The position numbers were made by a program, and so were the translations under genes. Below, one piece after another: positions 53,645 to 62,690 of a stretch of 64,000 nt of DNA. Source of the stretch: Novipirellula aureliae (GTDB lineage Bacteria > Planctomycetota > Planctomycetia > Pirellulales > Pirellulaceae); contig NZ_SJPY01000001.1 of the NCBI RefSeq assembly GCF_007860185.1, forward strand, positions 62,001 through 126,000. The letters run 5' to 3'. Within the stretch, counting starts at the first letter, position 1, and each line of letters opens with the position of its first letter. Below the pieces are notes generated by a model that did no database searches, had not been told where the DNA came from, and saw only the letters and a list, made by a program, of their open reading frames with translations.

Positions 53645-55581
53645 GCCTGTTCACTACGCCCCATCTGTCGCCTTTTGTTGCGTAGATAAACCAGTGCCTC
53701 GGCCATACGGCGTTCCAACGGCTCACCCGAAGTTATGTTAGGTTCTTTGCCTCCGTGCATCTTCAGGAAAGCCGGAATCTTGTCGCGGTAAAGCAGTACC
53801 GCCTCTTCGTCTGTCATCTGAATACGACCCGCGTTAATCGTGTCCTGTATCACCTTCAGCAGCTTCGCAGTAACCGACTTAGACAACACCTCGAATGCCT
53901 TCTGGAACGGATTCACACGGTCGATTAAGTCAATATGCAAATCCTCGATGTTCACAAACTTACCCGCCATCAGCACGAACTTCTTATCGCCGACTTCCTT
54001 GATCTCGCCGTTTTTGATCACCGAATCGGCAACCACATGCTGCCTCAGTTCCTCAATCTCTTCGTCATTCAGTTCCGGGTACTTCATCTGAATCACTTTG
54101 GGAATCATCACTTTATTGATGATCTCTGGGTCGATGAACTGACCGGGCAAGGCTTGCAGCATTCTATTGTCTTGCAGGATCGCTGCCTTAAGGTCATTCA
54201 AATCCGACTCGACGATGTCTTTAACACGTTGCGAACTGGGCTCCTTGAAACCACGAATTTTGATTGTCCCCGCTTCGTGCACCTCATCGTCAAAGCGTTT
54301 GGTTTTGAATTTGAAATTTGGAGCCAATACCTGCTCCATTAGTAACGAAGCTGTGATCGCCTTGAGCATGTTGTTGACCGACAATTTGACTTGCTCATTC
54401 TCGGCGTCAGGCTGTGCAATCAAGTTCGTAAACTGCGAATGTGTCTTGTTGTCGCTATCTCGCGTGGCGCGTCCGATGATTTGAATAATCTCGGTAAGCG
54501 AACCGCGATAACCAACCGTCAAGGCGTGTTGGCAATACGGCCAGTCGAAACCTTCCTTGGCCATGCCCAATGCGATGATCAAGTCAATGTCATCTACCGA
54601 GTTCATCGTGCGCAAGAACGCCACAATCTTGTCTCGGACTTGTGGATTATCGTTTACCAGGTCAGCAACCTTGATGGTCTTGCCATCTGCCCGTTTTACC
54701 GAAATGACTCCCGTTACAGAGTCCTGACCTACGACGTGCCCGATGACATCGAGTACCTTATCGACCTCGTTGTACTTGTCCTTGGTCGATTCGCCCGCAT
54801 TGACATTCGGAATATGCAGAATTGTCTTCTCGTCTGTATCCAGAATCTCGTCGATTGCCGACAGGTAGCTGCCTTGGTAGAAGTGATAGCCAATCCCGAG
54901 CGTTTTTAGGTGGGTGTAACCGTTGAGCTGTTCGTAATAGTTGTACGTCACCTTCTGAAACTTCGCTTCATCTTCGGGCGAGAGCACCGGGATACTATCT
55001 CCACGGAAATACGACCCCGTCATCGCGATGACGTGAGCTGTCGTCTTCGACATGATGGCTCGCAACACTTCGCCCAGCCGATTATCGACATCCGCCGAAA
55101 CATGATGGAATTCATCGATCGCCAACAGCACATCGTTGAATGCCGATTCTTCGACCGCGTCGAATGCGAATCGAATTGTGGCATGGGTGCAAATCAAAAT
55201 CGTTGCACTTGAATCAGCCAGAAACTCCTTGACCGCAGATACCTTGCTTGCATCGCCGCCGGGCGTACAGAGGTTGTACTTGTCATCGAAACTCCAGTCA
55301 GCGTAGAAACCGTGAGATTTTAGATCGGTCGGATCGAACGAGCTGCCGATCGAGCGTTCAGGCACCGCGACGATGACTTTTTTGAGTCCTTGGTTGAATA
55401 GTTTATCGAGCCCCAGAAACATCAGCGCACGCGACTTGCCGGACGCCGGTGGAGCCTTGAGAAGCAAGTATTGTGCGTCCCTCGCTGCGAAGGCTCTCGC
55501 CTGCATTTCCCTCATGCCGAGGTTGTCGGTGGAAAGGCTCTTGCCAGTTTGTGCGTAGGTGACATCGACAAGATTAGGCAT
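53641..55581 (-). CDS. DEAD/DEAH-box helicase of a restriction-like module
   Basis: The ATG at 55581 gives 646 residues. An upstream extension of the frame lacks similarity. Superfamily 2 motifs: LLLKAPPASGKSRALMFLG near residue 45, ILICTHATIRFAF, LLAIDEFHHVSADVDN, and MTGSYFRGD. The C-terminal RecA domain shows ALGMAKEGFDWPYCQ and EIIQIIGRATRDSDN. It overlaps the methyltransferase by eight bases. Likely a DNA translocase that works with the methyltransferase and the GIY-YIG protein. The three together resemble known helicase-methylase-nuclease cassettes, but I cannot name the system. Confidence 0.88.
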   Translation of the reverse strand: MPNLVDVTYAQTGKSLSTDNLGMREMQARAFAARDAQYLLLKAPPASGKSRALMFLGLDKLFNQGLKKVIVAVPERSIGSSFDPTDLKSHGFYADWSFDDKYNLCTPGGDASKVSAVKEFLADSSATILICTHATIRFAFDAVEESAFNDVLLAIDEFHHVSADVDNRLGEVLRAIMSKTTAHVIAMTGSYFRGDSIPVLSPEDEAKFQKVTYNYYEQLNGYTHLKTLGIGYHFYQGSYLSAIDEILDTDEKTILHIPNVNAGESTKDKYNEVDKVLDVIGHVVGQDSVTGVISVKRADGKTIKVADLVNDNPQVRDKIVAFLRTMNSVDDIDLIIALGMAKEGFDWPYCQHALTVGYRGSLTEIIQIIGRATRDSDNKTHSQFTNLIAQPDAENEQVKLSVNNMLKAITASLLMEQVLAPNFKFKTKRFDDEVHEAGTIKIRGFKEPSSQRVKDIVESDLNDLKAAILQDNRMLQALPGQFIDPEIINKVMIPKVIQMKYPELNDEEIEELRQHVVADSVIKNGEIKEVGDKKFVLMAGKFVNIEDLHIDLIDRVNPFQKAFEVLSKSVTAKLLKVIQDTINAGRIQMTDEEAVLLYRDKIPAFLKMHGGKEPNITSGEPLERRMAEALVYLRNKRRQMGRSEQA

Positions 55582-58240
55582 CGGCGTTCTTTTCGTCCTC
55601 GACCATTTTCTCATATAGTTTGAACAGATATTCAAGCCGTTCTTCGTCGCTCGTGAACGGCTTCTTGCGATAGCAATGTTCGATAGCCACGTCCATTTCG
55701 TGGTGAGCTTTCAGAAGTCCTGGTGGCATCCGGTCGGGATCGTACAATTCGCCCAGGGTCAATTCAGGAAACGCTTCGCGTTGATCGAGCACGTTGAAGA
55801 CGTGCTGTTCGAGCTCCGTTTTTGTATCTTCGCTGATGTCTGGAAACGGAAATGTGTTGTAGCAAAGTGCCGAAGAATACCTGAAATCTGTTTTCATTTT
55901 ACCGCCGACCGCCCTCACCCAACAAATATGCATGCTCGAAGATATCACTGCAAAAATATACGGTTCTGGGTCATAAATTGCTTGGTTTGGAGCCACTATT
56001 ACAATCGTCGGATCCAAGAATCCAAGCGGAATGTACTTCCGGCGCGACGATGTCACTGTAGGAACAATAATTGAATTTTGTTTCGCTTCTTTTTGCTCTC
56101 GGAAACGAAACGGAGTAGCTGCCATTTTATTCGCAGACGAATCTGAACTTGCAGCACGAAACGCTTTGACTTTTTCGATTCGCTTGAGAATTGGTGGAAT
56201 GCGTCTAGCCATTTCTTCTTGATGAGGCTTAATCCAAAGGCACCAACGCCATACGGATCTCATTGCTTCACTCGCGCCAACCAACTTCCGAATTAGCACT
56301 TCGCTTTCAGGGAACGAGTTTGTGAGTGACTCTTTCTCTATTTCTGTAAGAATAAAGTTTCCATCGTCTTTTGGCATGTTTCCCAGTGTCATTCCCGGGA
56401 AATTAGAAAGTGGAGTGCTACGTTTGGCAACGCCTGTCACTCGCGAACCTGTTAAGTAGGGACTTATGTTCTCAACAGCAATTCTATCGCTTCCGCTATA
56501 TATGTACTTCTGCCCATTAGAATGCTTTCCCACTCCAACAACACAACAAACCACTCCAGCATTCTGTCTTGCATGATTCTTCCAAGGGAAGGATACGTGC
56601 GCAAATGTGATTTCCATTCCATCTTTGAGAATATGGGGCCACAGAAGTCCCACATGCTCTCCTTGGCACAAAGAATTAGTAGAAACGAATCCAAAGCAAG
56701 CGTCGGTTGTTCGGCAAAAGTCAGCGGCCTTCACCATCCAACATGACGTGTAGTCCAATTTCTTAAAACCTTTCTTTCCAGCAAATACATGTGCAATGTC
56801 GTCCTTTTGTGCTGCATTTTGCATTTTGAAACCAAGGTAAGGGGGGTTACCAAGGACGAAAACTTCAGCACCAGATGATTGCGAGCAAACTTCCTCCCAG
56901 TCCAGTCGTGTCGCATTCCCGCAAAAAATATGGCCACCGTCGTGCAGCGGTAATGTGGGACGCGTCGCTCCGAAAACCTGTTTGAATTCCAAGTTCATTT
57001 GATGCTCCGCCAGCCACATCGACAGCTTTGCTGTTTCGTGCGCGAAGTCATCCAGTTCGATCCCGTAAAACTGAGTCAACTGAAGGTTACTACGGAACAA
57101 CTCCATCTGCACTGCGTTGTCACTTCGCCCAAGTCGTTGGAAGATTTCAATTTCCAGCCGACAAAGCTCTTTGTAAGCGATGATCAAGAAATTGCCGCTG
57201 CCGCACGCTGGGTCGAAAATCCGCAAGTTGTAAAGGCGATCCAGCAACGCCTTCAGTTTCTTCTTATTAGTACCTGCCTGTTCAAGTTGCTCCCGCAGTT
57301 CGTTCAGGAACAGTGGCTCGATGACTTTCATAATGTTCACTACCGACGTGTAGTGCATTCCCATCCGACCACGTTCGTCGGAATGCACCACTGCCTGAAT
57401 CATCGAGCCAAAAATGTCCGGATTGATGGCCTTCCAGTTCAGCGAACCGCATTCGATGATCAACGCTCGCGACTTCGTGTTGAACACTGGCACCGGATAC
57501 TCGTCGCAAAACAGCCCTCCGTTAACGTATGGGAATTTGCGTAAGAATTCAGGAAACGACGTTCGATCTTCGGTACTCAATACGGCAAACAGCTTTTTCA
57601 AGTAGCCCTGCAAGTCACTACCATCTGTCCCGGTGTGGGAAGCGATCCCGTTCGTAAACTGATTCGACGCAAAAATGTCTGTATCTTCTGCGAAATAGCA
57701 GAACAGCAACCGCGAAAGAAAGATATTCAATGCGTGCCGAGCTTCATCGGTATCCGCTGGATTCTCAACCAGAATCAACTCATAAAGCCGTGCCATTTTC
57801 TCGGCCGCTTTAACGTCCGCCGGGTTCTCGCCCTGCACCTGCGATTTCTCCATCCCCGCCCACGGCAGAAAGAAATCGAAGTAGTCTCCCAAGTCCCCAA
57901 TCGGGATATCCAGTGAATCGTCCGTCTTGGTATCGACGGCCAACAGTGTTTGGAAATCCGTAACGATCATAAAACGCGGTTGGTGCGTGGTCACAGCCGC
58001 GTCGTTTTGCATCTGGTCGATCACACCATGCAGATCAGATGTTGAATCATGCTTAAACGCCAATTTCTTTTTCCAAACGATTTCGCCATCGTTCGTCGAT
58101 CGGTTGTAGTCGCCTTTCTTCAGCCGCGAAATCGCAGCTTTCGGTTGACCATAAGCGAGCAGGAGGTCGAAGACAAACGATTCTGGATTCGCCACTGTCG
58201 CGATCTTTCGGACGCTCTGTTCGATTTTTTCAATGTTCAT
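55574..58240 (-). CDS. Class I N6-adenine DNA methyltransferase
   Basis: The 888-residue protein has a helical N-terminus with a type I HsdR- or YeeA-like segment (NPESFVFDLLLAYGQPKAAI, DFQTLLAVDTKTDDSL). The methyltransferase core follows, with motif I LRIFDPACGSGNFLIIAY near residue 348 and motif IV VFVLGNPPYLGFKMQ near 465. The C-terminal region (SMHICWVRAVGGKMKTDFRY and YNTFPFPDISEDTKTEL) is the target-recognition type of YeeA/PglX-like enzymes. It probably modifies host DNA to mark self. It follows a 16-base gap after the TOPRIM-like gene. Confidence 0.92.
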   Translation of the reverse strand: MNIEKIEQSVRKIATVANPESFVFDLLLAYGQPKAAISRLKKGDYNRSTNDGEIVWKKKLAFKHDSTSDLHGVIDQMQNDAAVTTHQPRFMIVTDFQTLLAVDTKTDDSLDIPIGDLGDYFDFFLPWAGMEKSQVQGENPADVKAAEKMARLYELILVENPADTDEARHALNIFLSRLLFCYFAEDTDIFASNQFTNGIASHTGTDGSDLQGYLKKLFAVLSTEDRTSFPEFLRKFPYVNGGLFCDEYPVPVFNTKSRALIIECGSLNWKAINPDIFGSMIQAVVHSDERGRMGMHYTSVVNIMKVIEPLFLNELREQLEQAGTNKKKLKALLDRLYNLRIFDPACGSGNFLIIAYKELCRLEIEIFQRLGRSDNAVQMELFRSNLQLTQFYGIELDDFAHETAKLSMWLAEHQMNLEFKQVFGATRPTLPLHDGGHIFCGNATRLDWEEVCSQSSGAEVFVLGNPPYLGFKMQNAAQKDDIAHVFAGKKGFKKLDYTSCWMVKAADFCRTTDACFGFVSTNSLCQGEHVGLLWPHILKDGMEITFAHVSFPWKNHARQNAGVVCCVVGVGKHSNGQKYIYSGSDRIAVENISPYLTGSRVTGVAKRSTPLSNFPGMTLGNMPKDDGNFILTEIEKESLTNSFPESEVLIRKLVGASEAMRSVWRWCLWIKPHQEEMARRIPPILKRIEKVKAFRAASSDSSANKMAATPFRFREQKEAKQNSIIVPTVTSSRRKYIPLGFLDPTIVIVAPNQAIYDPEPYIFAVISSSMHICWVRAVGGKMKTDFRYSSALCYNTFPFPDISEDTKTELEQHVFNVLDQREAFPELTLGELYDPDRMPPGLLKAHHEMDVAIEHCYRKKPFTSDEERLEYLFKLYEKMVEDEKNADA

Positions 58241-58256
58241 TCGACGAGTGCTCTGA

Positions 58257-58943
58257 TTATGATGCTGTGCCGATACTTTCCAGTTTTTCTAGCCATCCAG
58301 CGAAGTGTTTACACTTTTCACGAATAGCACTTAATCCAATTCGCCGCGTCACAATTGGGCCGTGGACCCGTTTCCTGTAGCCGGCAACCAGTTTTGATAT
58401 CCGCCGCGAAGGACAGGTGTCATAACTATCATTGATCGCTTCGGGCGTGCCGGCTTCATCGAGAATCTCGGTAAAGCTTTTGACAAGCTTTTCTGAACTG
58501 ATCGTCCCGAGGGGCGCAGTCACAGAAGCAAGGGACTCAATATTGGAAAACGCCAGAGCTTCGAACTCATGCAACTGAAGATAGGGAACGAAGCGATCCG
58601 GATTGAAGCGATTGCCCATCGCCACGCCGATATCTTCCGCAATTTTGGTTTCAACGAATTCCGCACGACTACTCCAAGGCAACGAACCAGTATCCGATCG
58701 TCCCGGCCAGTCCTCAGGAACGCCATAAAAATCGAACATTGTCGTTACGAAGTTGCCACTGTTGAGCGAACGGATGATATCCGCTCGGGCACCAGCCCAC
58801 TTGCGGACACCCTGTAGCCGGCCACCACGCCCAGGCAAGATCGGCCAAGCTGTAACACCAAACAACGCCAAATGCCCTGATAACTGATCGCGGACAAATG
58901 TTTGCTCTGTTTCCCCTTCCACCATCACCACAAGCTTATTCAC
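58257..58943 (-). CDS. DUF4276/TOPRIM-like protein
   Basis: The 228-residue protein starts KLVVMVEGETEQTFVRD, the glutamate-bearing first strand of a TOPRIM-like fold. NFVTTMFDFYGVPEDWPGR with Asp and PYLQLHEFEALAFSNIESL follow, both typical of DUF4276. TOPRIM effectors cleave nucleic acids when a partner ATPase is triggered. It overlaps the AAA ATPase gene by eight bases. The pair recalls ATPase-TOPRIM defence systems of OLD or PARIS type. The specific assignment is not established by sequence reading. Confidence 0.78.
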   Translation of the reverse strand: MNKLVVMVEGETEQTFVRDQLSGHLALFGVTAWPILPGRGGRLQGVRKWAGARADIIRSLNSGNFVTTMFDFYGVPEDWPGRSDTGSLPWSSRAEFVETKIAEDIGVAMGNRFNPDRFVPYLQLHEFEALAFSNIESLASVTAPLGTISSEKLVKSFTEILDEAGTPEAINDSYDTCPSRRISKLVAGYRKRVHGPIVTRRIGLSAIREKCKHFAGWLEKLESIGTAS

Positions 58944-60021
58944 TTGTCGGACCTCCCTGGACTACGTTTTTCTGCCAGAGTTCACCAACGGAATAATCTT
59001 CTAGCCACGTCGATAACAAGTTACTATCGAGTCGCTCAAAGTTGGAGCGACCTTTTACGCGACTGACGACGACAATGTCGCTTGGCTCAAAATAGTCCAG
59101 CAGTGTTGCCGATTGGGTTGAGACAATAACTTGTGTTCGCGCTGAGGCAGACTTGATTAGGTCGGCAAGCATCGAAATGGCATAAGGATGAAGCCCTAGT
59201 TCAGGTTCATCGATCAAAATGGTTGCTGGTGGATTTGGTTGCGTCAGTGCCGTTGCAAGGCAAATGAAACGAATCGTTCCATCCGACAGCTGCGTCGGCT
59301 GGAATGGGAAATCACTTCCTTTTTGCTGCCACTCAAGTCGTACAAACTGATCGTTTCCTTTCGTTTGAGGGCGGAGTAGGAAGTCGTCGAAAAATGGAGC
59401 TATTAGTCGAATGGTATCGCGAATGAGTTCATAGCTTCCGGTCTCGTCCGTTTTTAGCTGAAGGAGAAACGCCGCAATGTTGGATGCATCGGGACGCAAA
59501 CGCTCCCAGTCACGCGCTGATTGATCTCGTCGCATCGGTGCCAATGCACTCGTATCGTGGAAGTGATACACAGTCCAATTCGACACCGACTCGTAGACCG
59601 TTTTGTGCCAGTGGCCCTTAAAGTCCTTGCTCTTGCTCAGTGCCGATTCGCGAGTGCCAGCAGAAAGAATTGCACTAACAGACCCGTGTCCGACCTGTTC
59701 ACCCGTCAGTTGCAGCGATCCATCAGCGGTCGGCTTGAGAGAAAATCGATACCAGTTTCCTCCGAAATCCAACCTCGCCGAAATCTCCCCCGTTTTCTTC
59801 GGCCCCAGAAAGAGAAAACCATCACCCCCACCATGCTCATTGACAAACTGCTGGAATGCCCCTTCAGCAATCGCCCTCAGCATCCGGAAGAAATCAACGA
59901 AATTGCTTTTCCCCGCCCCGTTGGCCCCGATGAGAATATTTAAATTTGAAAGCGGAAAATCATCGAGGGTCTCAATTGACTTGAACCCCCTGATTGAAAT
60001 CTTGTCTATGGCTCGACTCAC
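58936..60021 (-). CDS. AAA-family ATPase (AAA_21 type)
   Basis: The GTG at 60021 is preceded by GGGAGGTG, a strong ribosome binding site. The 361-residue protein is an ABC-like AAA_21 ATPase: Walker A LIGANGAGKSNFVDFF near residue 32, PTQLSDGTIRFICLATALTQ as the signature, Walker B ATILIDEPELGLHPYAI near 268, and QVIVSTQSATLLDYF. There is no long coiled coil. It is the first gene of the long minus-strand operon, after a small HTH gene 72 bases upstream. With the TOPRIM-like product it probably forms a sensor-effector pair. Confidence 0.88.
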   Translation of the reverse strand: MSRAIDKISIRGFKSIETLDDFPLSNLNILIGANGAGKSNFVDFFRMLRAIAEGAFQQFVNEHGGGDGFLFLGPKKTGEISARLDFGGNWYRFSLKPTADGSLQLTGEQVGHGSVSAILSAGTRESALSKSKDFKGHWHKTVYESVSNWTVYHFHDTSALAPMRRDQSARDWERLRPDASNIAAFLLQLKTDETGSYELIRDTIRLIAPFFDDFLLRPQTKGNDQFVRLEWQQKGSDFPFQPTQLSDGTIRFICLATALTQPNPPATILIDEPELGLHPYAISMLADLIKSASARTQVIVSTQSATLLDYFEPSDIVVVSRVKGRSNFERLDSNLLSTWLEDYSVGELWQKNVVQGGPTSE

Positions 60022-60093
60022 GTTACACCTCCCCGGTGCCCAACAGTATTTGTTTTCGCTGTTTCTGCATAGTTGTTCTTGCCCATACGTGTG

Positions 60094-60324
60094 TCACTTG
60101 GCTTTCCGTTGCTTTGCCGGTGCTGACTTGTTCGGCTGAGGATTCGCTAGTCGCTCTTTCAGTTCCAGTACGTCGTCTTTGCGGAACAGCCGGTAGTTGT
60201 TCACCGGATGACGATACTCAACGATCTTCTCCGCCGCGCCCCAACTGCGAAGCGTGTTGTGAGAGACCCCCAACAGTTCGCAAGCTGCTTTGATCGTCAG
60301 ATACTCAGTTTCGGATTCTGTCAT
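60094..60324 (-). CDS. MerR/excisionase-like helix-turn-helix protein
   Basis: The ATG at 60324 gives 76 residues. A TTG at 60336 is the alternative. The sequence YLTIKAACELLGVSHNTLRSW is a canonical winged helix of the AlpA/MerR type, with YRHPVNNYRLFRKDDVLELK as the wing. A basic tail follows (PQPNKSAPAKQRKAK). Upstream of a defence operon it may be its regulator, or it may be an excisionase of the element. No operator is visible. Confidence 0.75.
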   Translation of the reverse strand: MTESETEYLTIKAACELLGVSHNTLRSWGAAEKIVEYRHPVNNYRLFRKDDVLELKERLANPQPNKSAPAKQRKAK

Positions 60325-60436
60325 GGAAATCCCCAAAAACGGCGGCCCCCGGTTCCTGCCAAATCAGCAACCCTACCAATGCCTGCGAAGCATACCAGAT
60401 ACTGTGAGCAAATGACACTGGCTTTGTGCAAGAAGT

Positions 60437-61102
60437 TCAGCGGACACCAGAGGCAAACGGCCGAACCACACGCCGGCGAAGTGGCAGAATGTCGCAGGGT
60501 AGTTGTCGCTTCCCCGCTGTCTTTCGGATTCGGTTGACCTCACGAAGCATGGTCAGCATTTGCCGGCGAACTGGAGCGTATGGCGAGAGCGGTAGTTGGT
60601 AAAACGCGAGCGCCAGTTTCTCTTGAGATTCCCGCAGGGCACGGTCAGCAAACCAGGCCCGCAGGTCCAAGTACTGCTCGCGATCAATCGCAACATGAGC
60701 ATGCCATTTGTCATCCCGCGAACCATCCTTCTTTCGACCACCTGGTTTGTAACTAATCGAGTAGCCGGCATAACGCAGTGGGACTCGGCGAATGTCGCGG
60801 ATCAGATTCGCCTCTTCGTGGAAAAAGCGATGCTCGCCCTTGGTCGCTAGAATCACGAACATGGATTCGTGACGAATGTACTGCAAGTTTGCCCGCCCGG
60901 CTTTCTTGCGGCGAGCCCGAGTCGATTCGGATACATCAATACCGTATTTCCCTATCAGTTTTTCATCGATTGCCTCAGGGCTCTTTCCGCTGGGCACTCG
61001 GCCTTTGACGTAGAACCAGTAACCATGTCGCAGGTAGCAGCAAGCGATCTGCTGAACGAATCCCTCGACCGAAGTGGTGATTGCTCGATACACCCGGAGC
61101 AC
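60437..61102 (-). CDS. Unrecognised basic protein of a mobile element
   Basis: The 221-residue frame starts with a GTG (LRVYRAITTSVEGFVQQIAC). It is rich in Arg and Lys. Notable segments are LRHGYWFYVKGRVPSGKSPE, TRARRKKAGRANLQYIRHES, ATKGEHRFFHEEANLIRDIR, DDKWHAHVAIDREQYLDLRA and a very basic C-terminus RRRVVRPFASGVR. I remember similar multi-copy proteins in Pirellulaceae but know of no function. It follows directly after a minus-strand terminator and a 1.3-kb gene-free structured stretch, so it may act with that RNA or DNA. Confidence 0.65.
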   Translation of the reverse strand: MLRVYRAITTSVEGFVQQIACCYLRHGYWFYVKGRVPSGKSPEAIDEKLIGKYGIDVSESTRARRKKAGRANLQYIRHESMFVILATKGEHRFFHEEANLIRDIRRVPLRYAGYSISYKPGGRKKDGSRDDKWHAHVAIDREQYLDLRAWFADRALRESQEKLALAFYQLPLSPYAPVRRQMLTMLREVNRIRKTAGKRQLPCDILPLRRRVVRPFASGVR

Positions 61103-61118
61103 CCCGCAGCTTTTTACA

Positions 61119-61155
61119 GCAAAAAGGAAGGAGCCTGTTTTTTGGCACAGGCTCC
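61119..61155 (-). terminator. Rho-independent terminator on the minus strand
   Basis: GGAGCCTGT and ACAGGCTCC form a 9-bp stem. On the minus strand it is followed by TTCCTTTTT. It would end a transcript coming from the gene-free stretch at 61,156-62,470. Confidence 0.75.
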
Positions 61156-62470
61156 CTTAAAGCCAAATCCCTTCCTTGTAACGCAGCAAGATGATGAAAG
61201 CCGACCTTCGCCGCACCAGCACCGAGGCTGCCTTTGCGAACGAAGAACCGCTTGTCTTGGAGTCGAATTCCCCAGCCGAACTACATTCATTGATAGTTCC
61301 ACGCTAATTCATACAACCCCTCACCTAAAGAACCTTCGAGCGGTAGCCTCTGAGTGCAGATGCACCCCGAGATACCACCATCGATTCGCTGCCACAGAAG
61401 GCCCGTGCTCCCGCACAGGTCTTGTGTGACCGCCCTGCGCCCTTCCAAGGACCGGCGACTGTAACAACCACAGTCGCCGGATAGACTCTTCAGCAGGTAC
61501 ATATTACCCGTCAGCTCTTTCGTCGTGGTATTGCCGTCAGCACCACCTGTTACGACACCAACGAGTCCCCACTGCCTTGCAGGGAACATCGCCCAAACCG
61601 ACACCAAGCTCCCGCTCGATATCGATTCAACTCTCTACTCAAGCCACACTCCCAGTCTACGGCGTTTGAATCACCTGACGGACCAATGTCAGGCACCGGT
61701 AACCACACCGGCTGCCGCAGACCTTCCTACGTTAGTCATCTTCTTCATCTTGTGGATCACGTCGCTATCCCGTTTTCCGGGAGGAACGTTAGCCGTATGT
61801 CTCGTTCGCCAGAACGAGCATAGTTTCCATCGGAATTCTGTTTCCAGCGTCCCGATGATTTCAGAGTGCCGAACGTAGAAGCGCACTCTTACCCATCGAC
61901 TAAGGTTTTTCGCATTTCGGCTCCGTCTTCCACAAGACTCACCGGCAAGCCCTCGCGGGCCTCTCATAGTTGAGCTATTCACAGTCGTTGGATTTGCCAA
62001 CGATCCCCGCAGTAAGTCGCCTGCGGTTCGGCCTGTCGCCAGGCTCGAAGCTCCCCACGCCGGACAAGTTGAACGAGGTCGATGACCTCGAACCCCTGTG
62101 TGCAGGATTACACATCTCATTGCTAAGAATCCTCACCTGCTTTGAAAGATGACGGCCTTGATGACTGCTACGAGCAAGTCACACAAGGTTTGTCCGTATC
62201 GCCCCCGCCCTGCTGGAAAGAGAACCTCTCGCCCCAGCAGCCTCTCCTCTATCGGATCGAATCGTCGTATTACTCGCTTCGGGCACATCTGGCATACGAG
62301 GCCAGCTACCCAAAATCGGATTACTCGACGAAGCCTCCGTCGAACCGGACAAGCACCTCTCGATGCATCCGGCTCTACGGGTCAATCACGCGACAGGTGG
62401 TTAATCCTGTCCCCTTAGCCTGGATGGTGAATCCAGGTTTACCAGGTGTGATCGCCTACTGAAGTCCAAC
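61156..62470 (-). ncRNA. Possible large structured RNA (gene-free, hairpin-rich)
   Basis: About 1.3 kb without a credible gene contains many short perfect stems, for example CGACCTCG-type and GTGTAATCCTGCACAC near 62,090-62,120, CGTTGGATTTGCCAACG near 61,990, CGGCGACTGT/ACAGTCGCCG near 61,450-61,480, CTGACATTGGTCCGTCAG near 61,680 and CTCGTTCGCCAGAACGAG near 61,805. On the minus strand it ends at a terminator. The existence of a transcript is inference. A decayed group II intron or another large RNA are alternatives, but no reverse transcriptase is present. Confidence 0.35.
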
Positions 62471-62690
62471 TTGCATGTCACCACTTGCGAGCTGAGTTTG
62501 CAGCCCGCTCACAGCAACGCGTTTTGCGTAAACGACAGCCAAGGTCGAGCATCCGACACCCAACCTCCAAGATATTTTTCCTGTACGAATCGGCTTAAGC
62601 AAATTTTTGCCGCGAACAAGGCAAATAATTTACATTCGATTTCCCGACGCTTCTAGTCGCAAACCGCGACGTTCAAAATTCACCTTGAAT

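Noticed and set aside
61287-62120. Open frames on the minus strand within the structured stretch
   Set aside because: No similarity to reverse transcriptases or other proteins, and stems cross the frames.
61156-62470. Group II intron
   Set aside because: No reverse transcriptase and no recognisable domain V hairpin. Kept only as an alternative to a large RNA.
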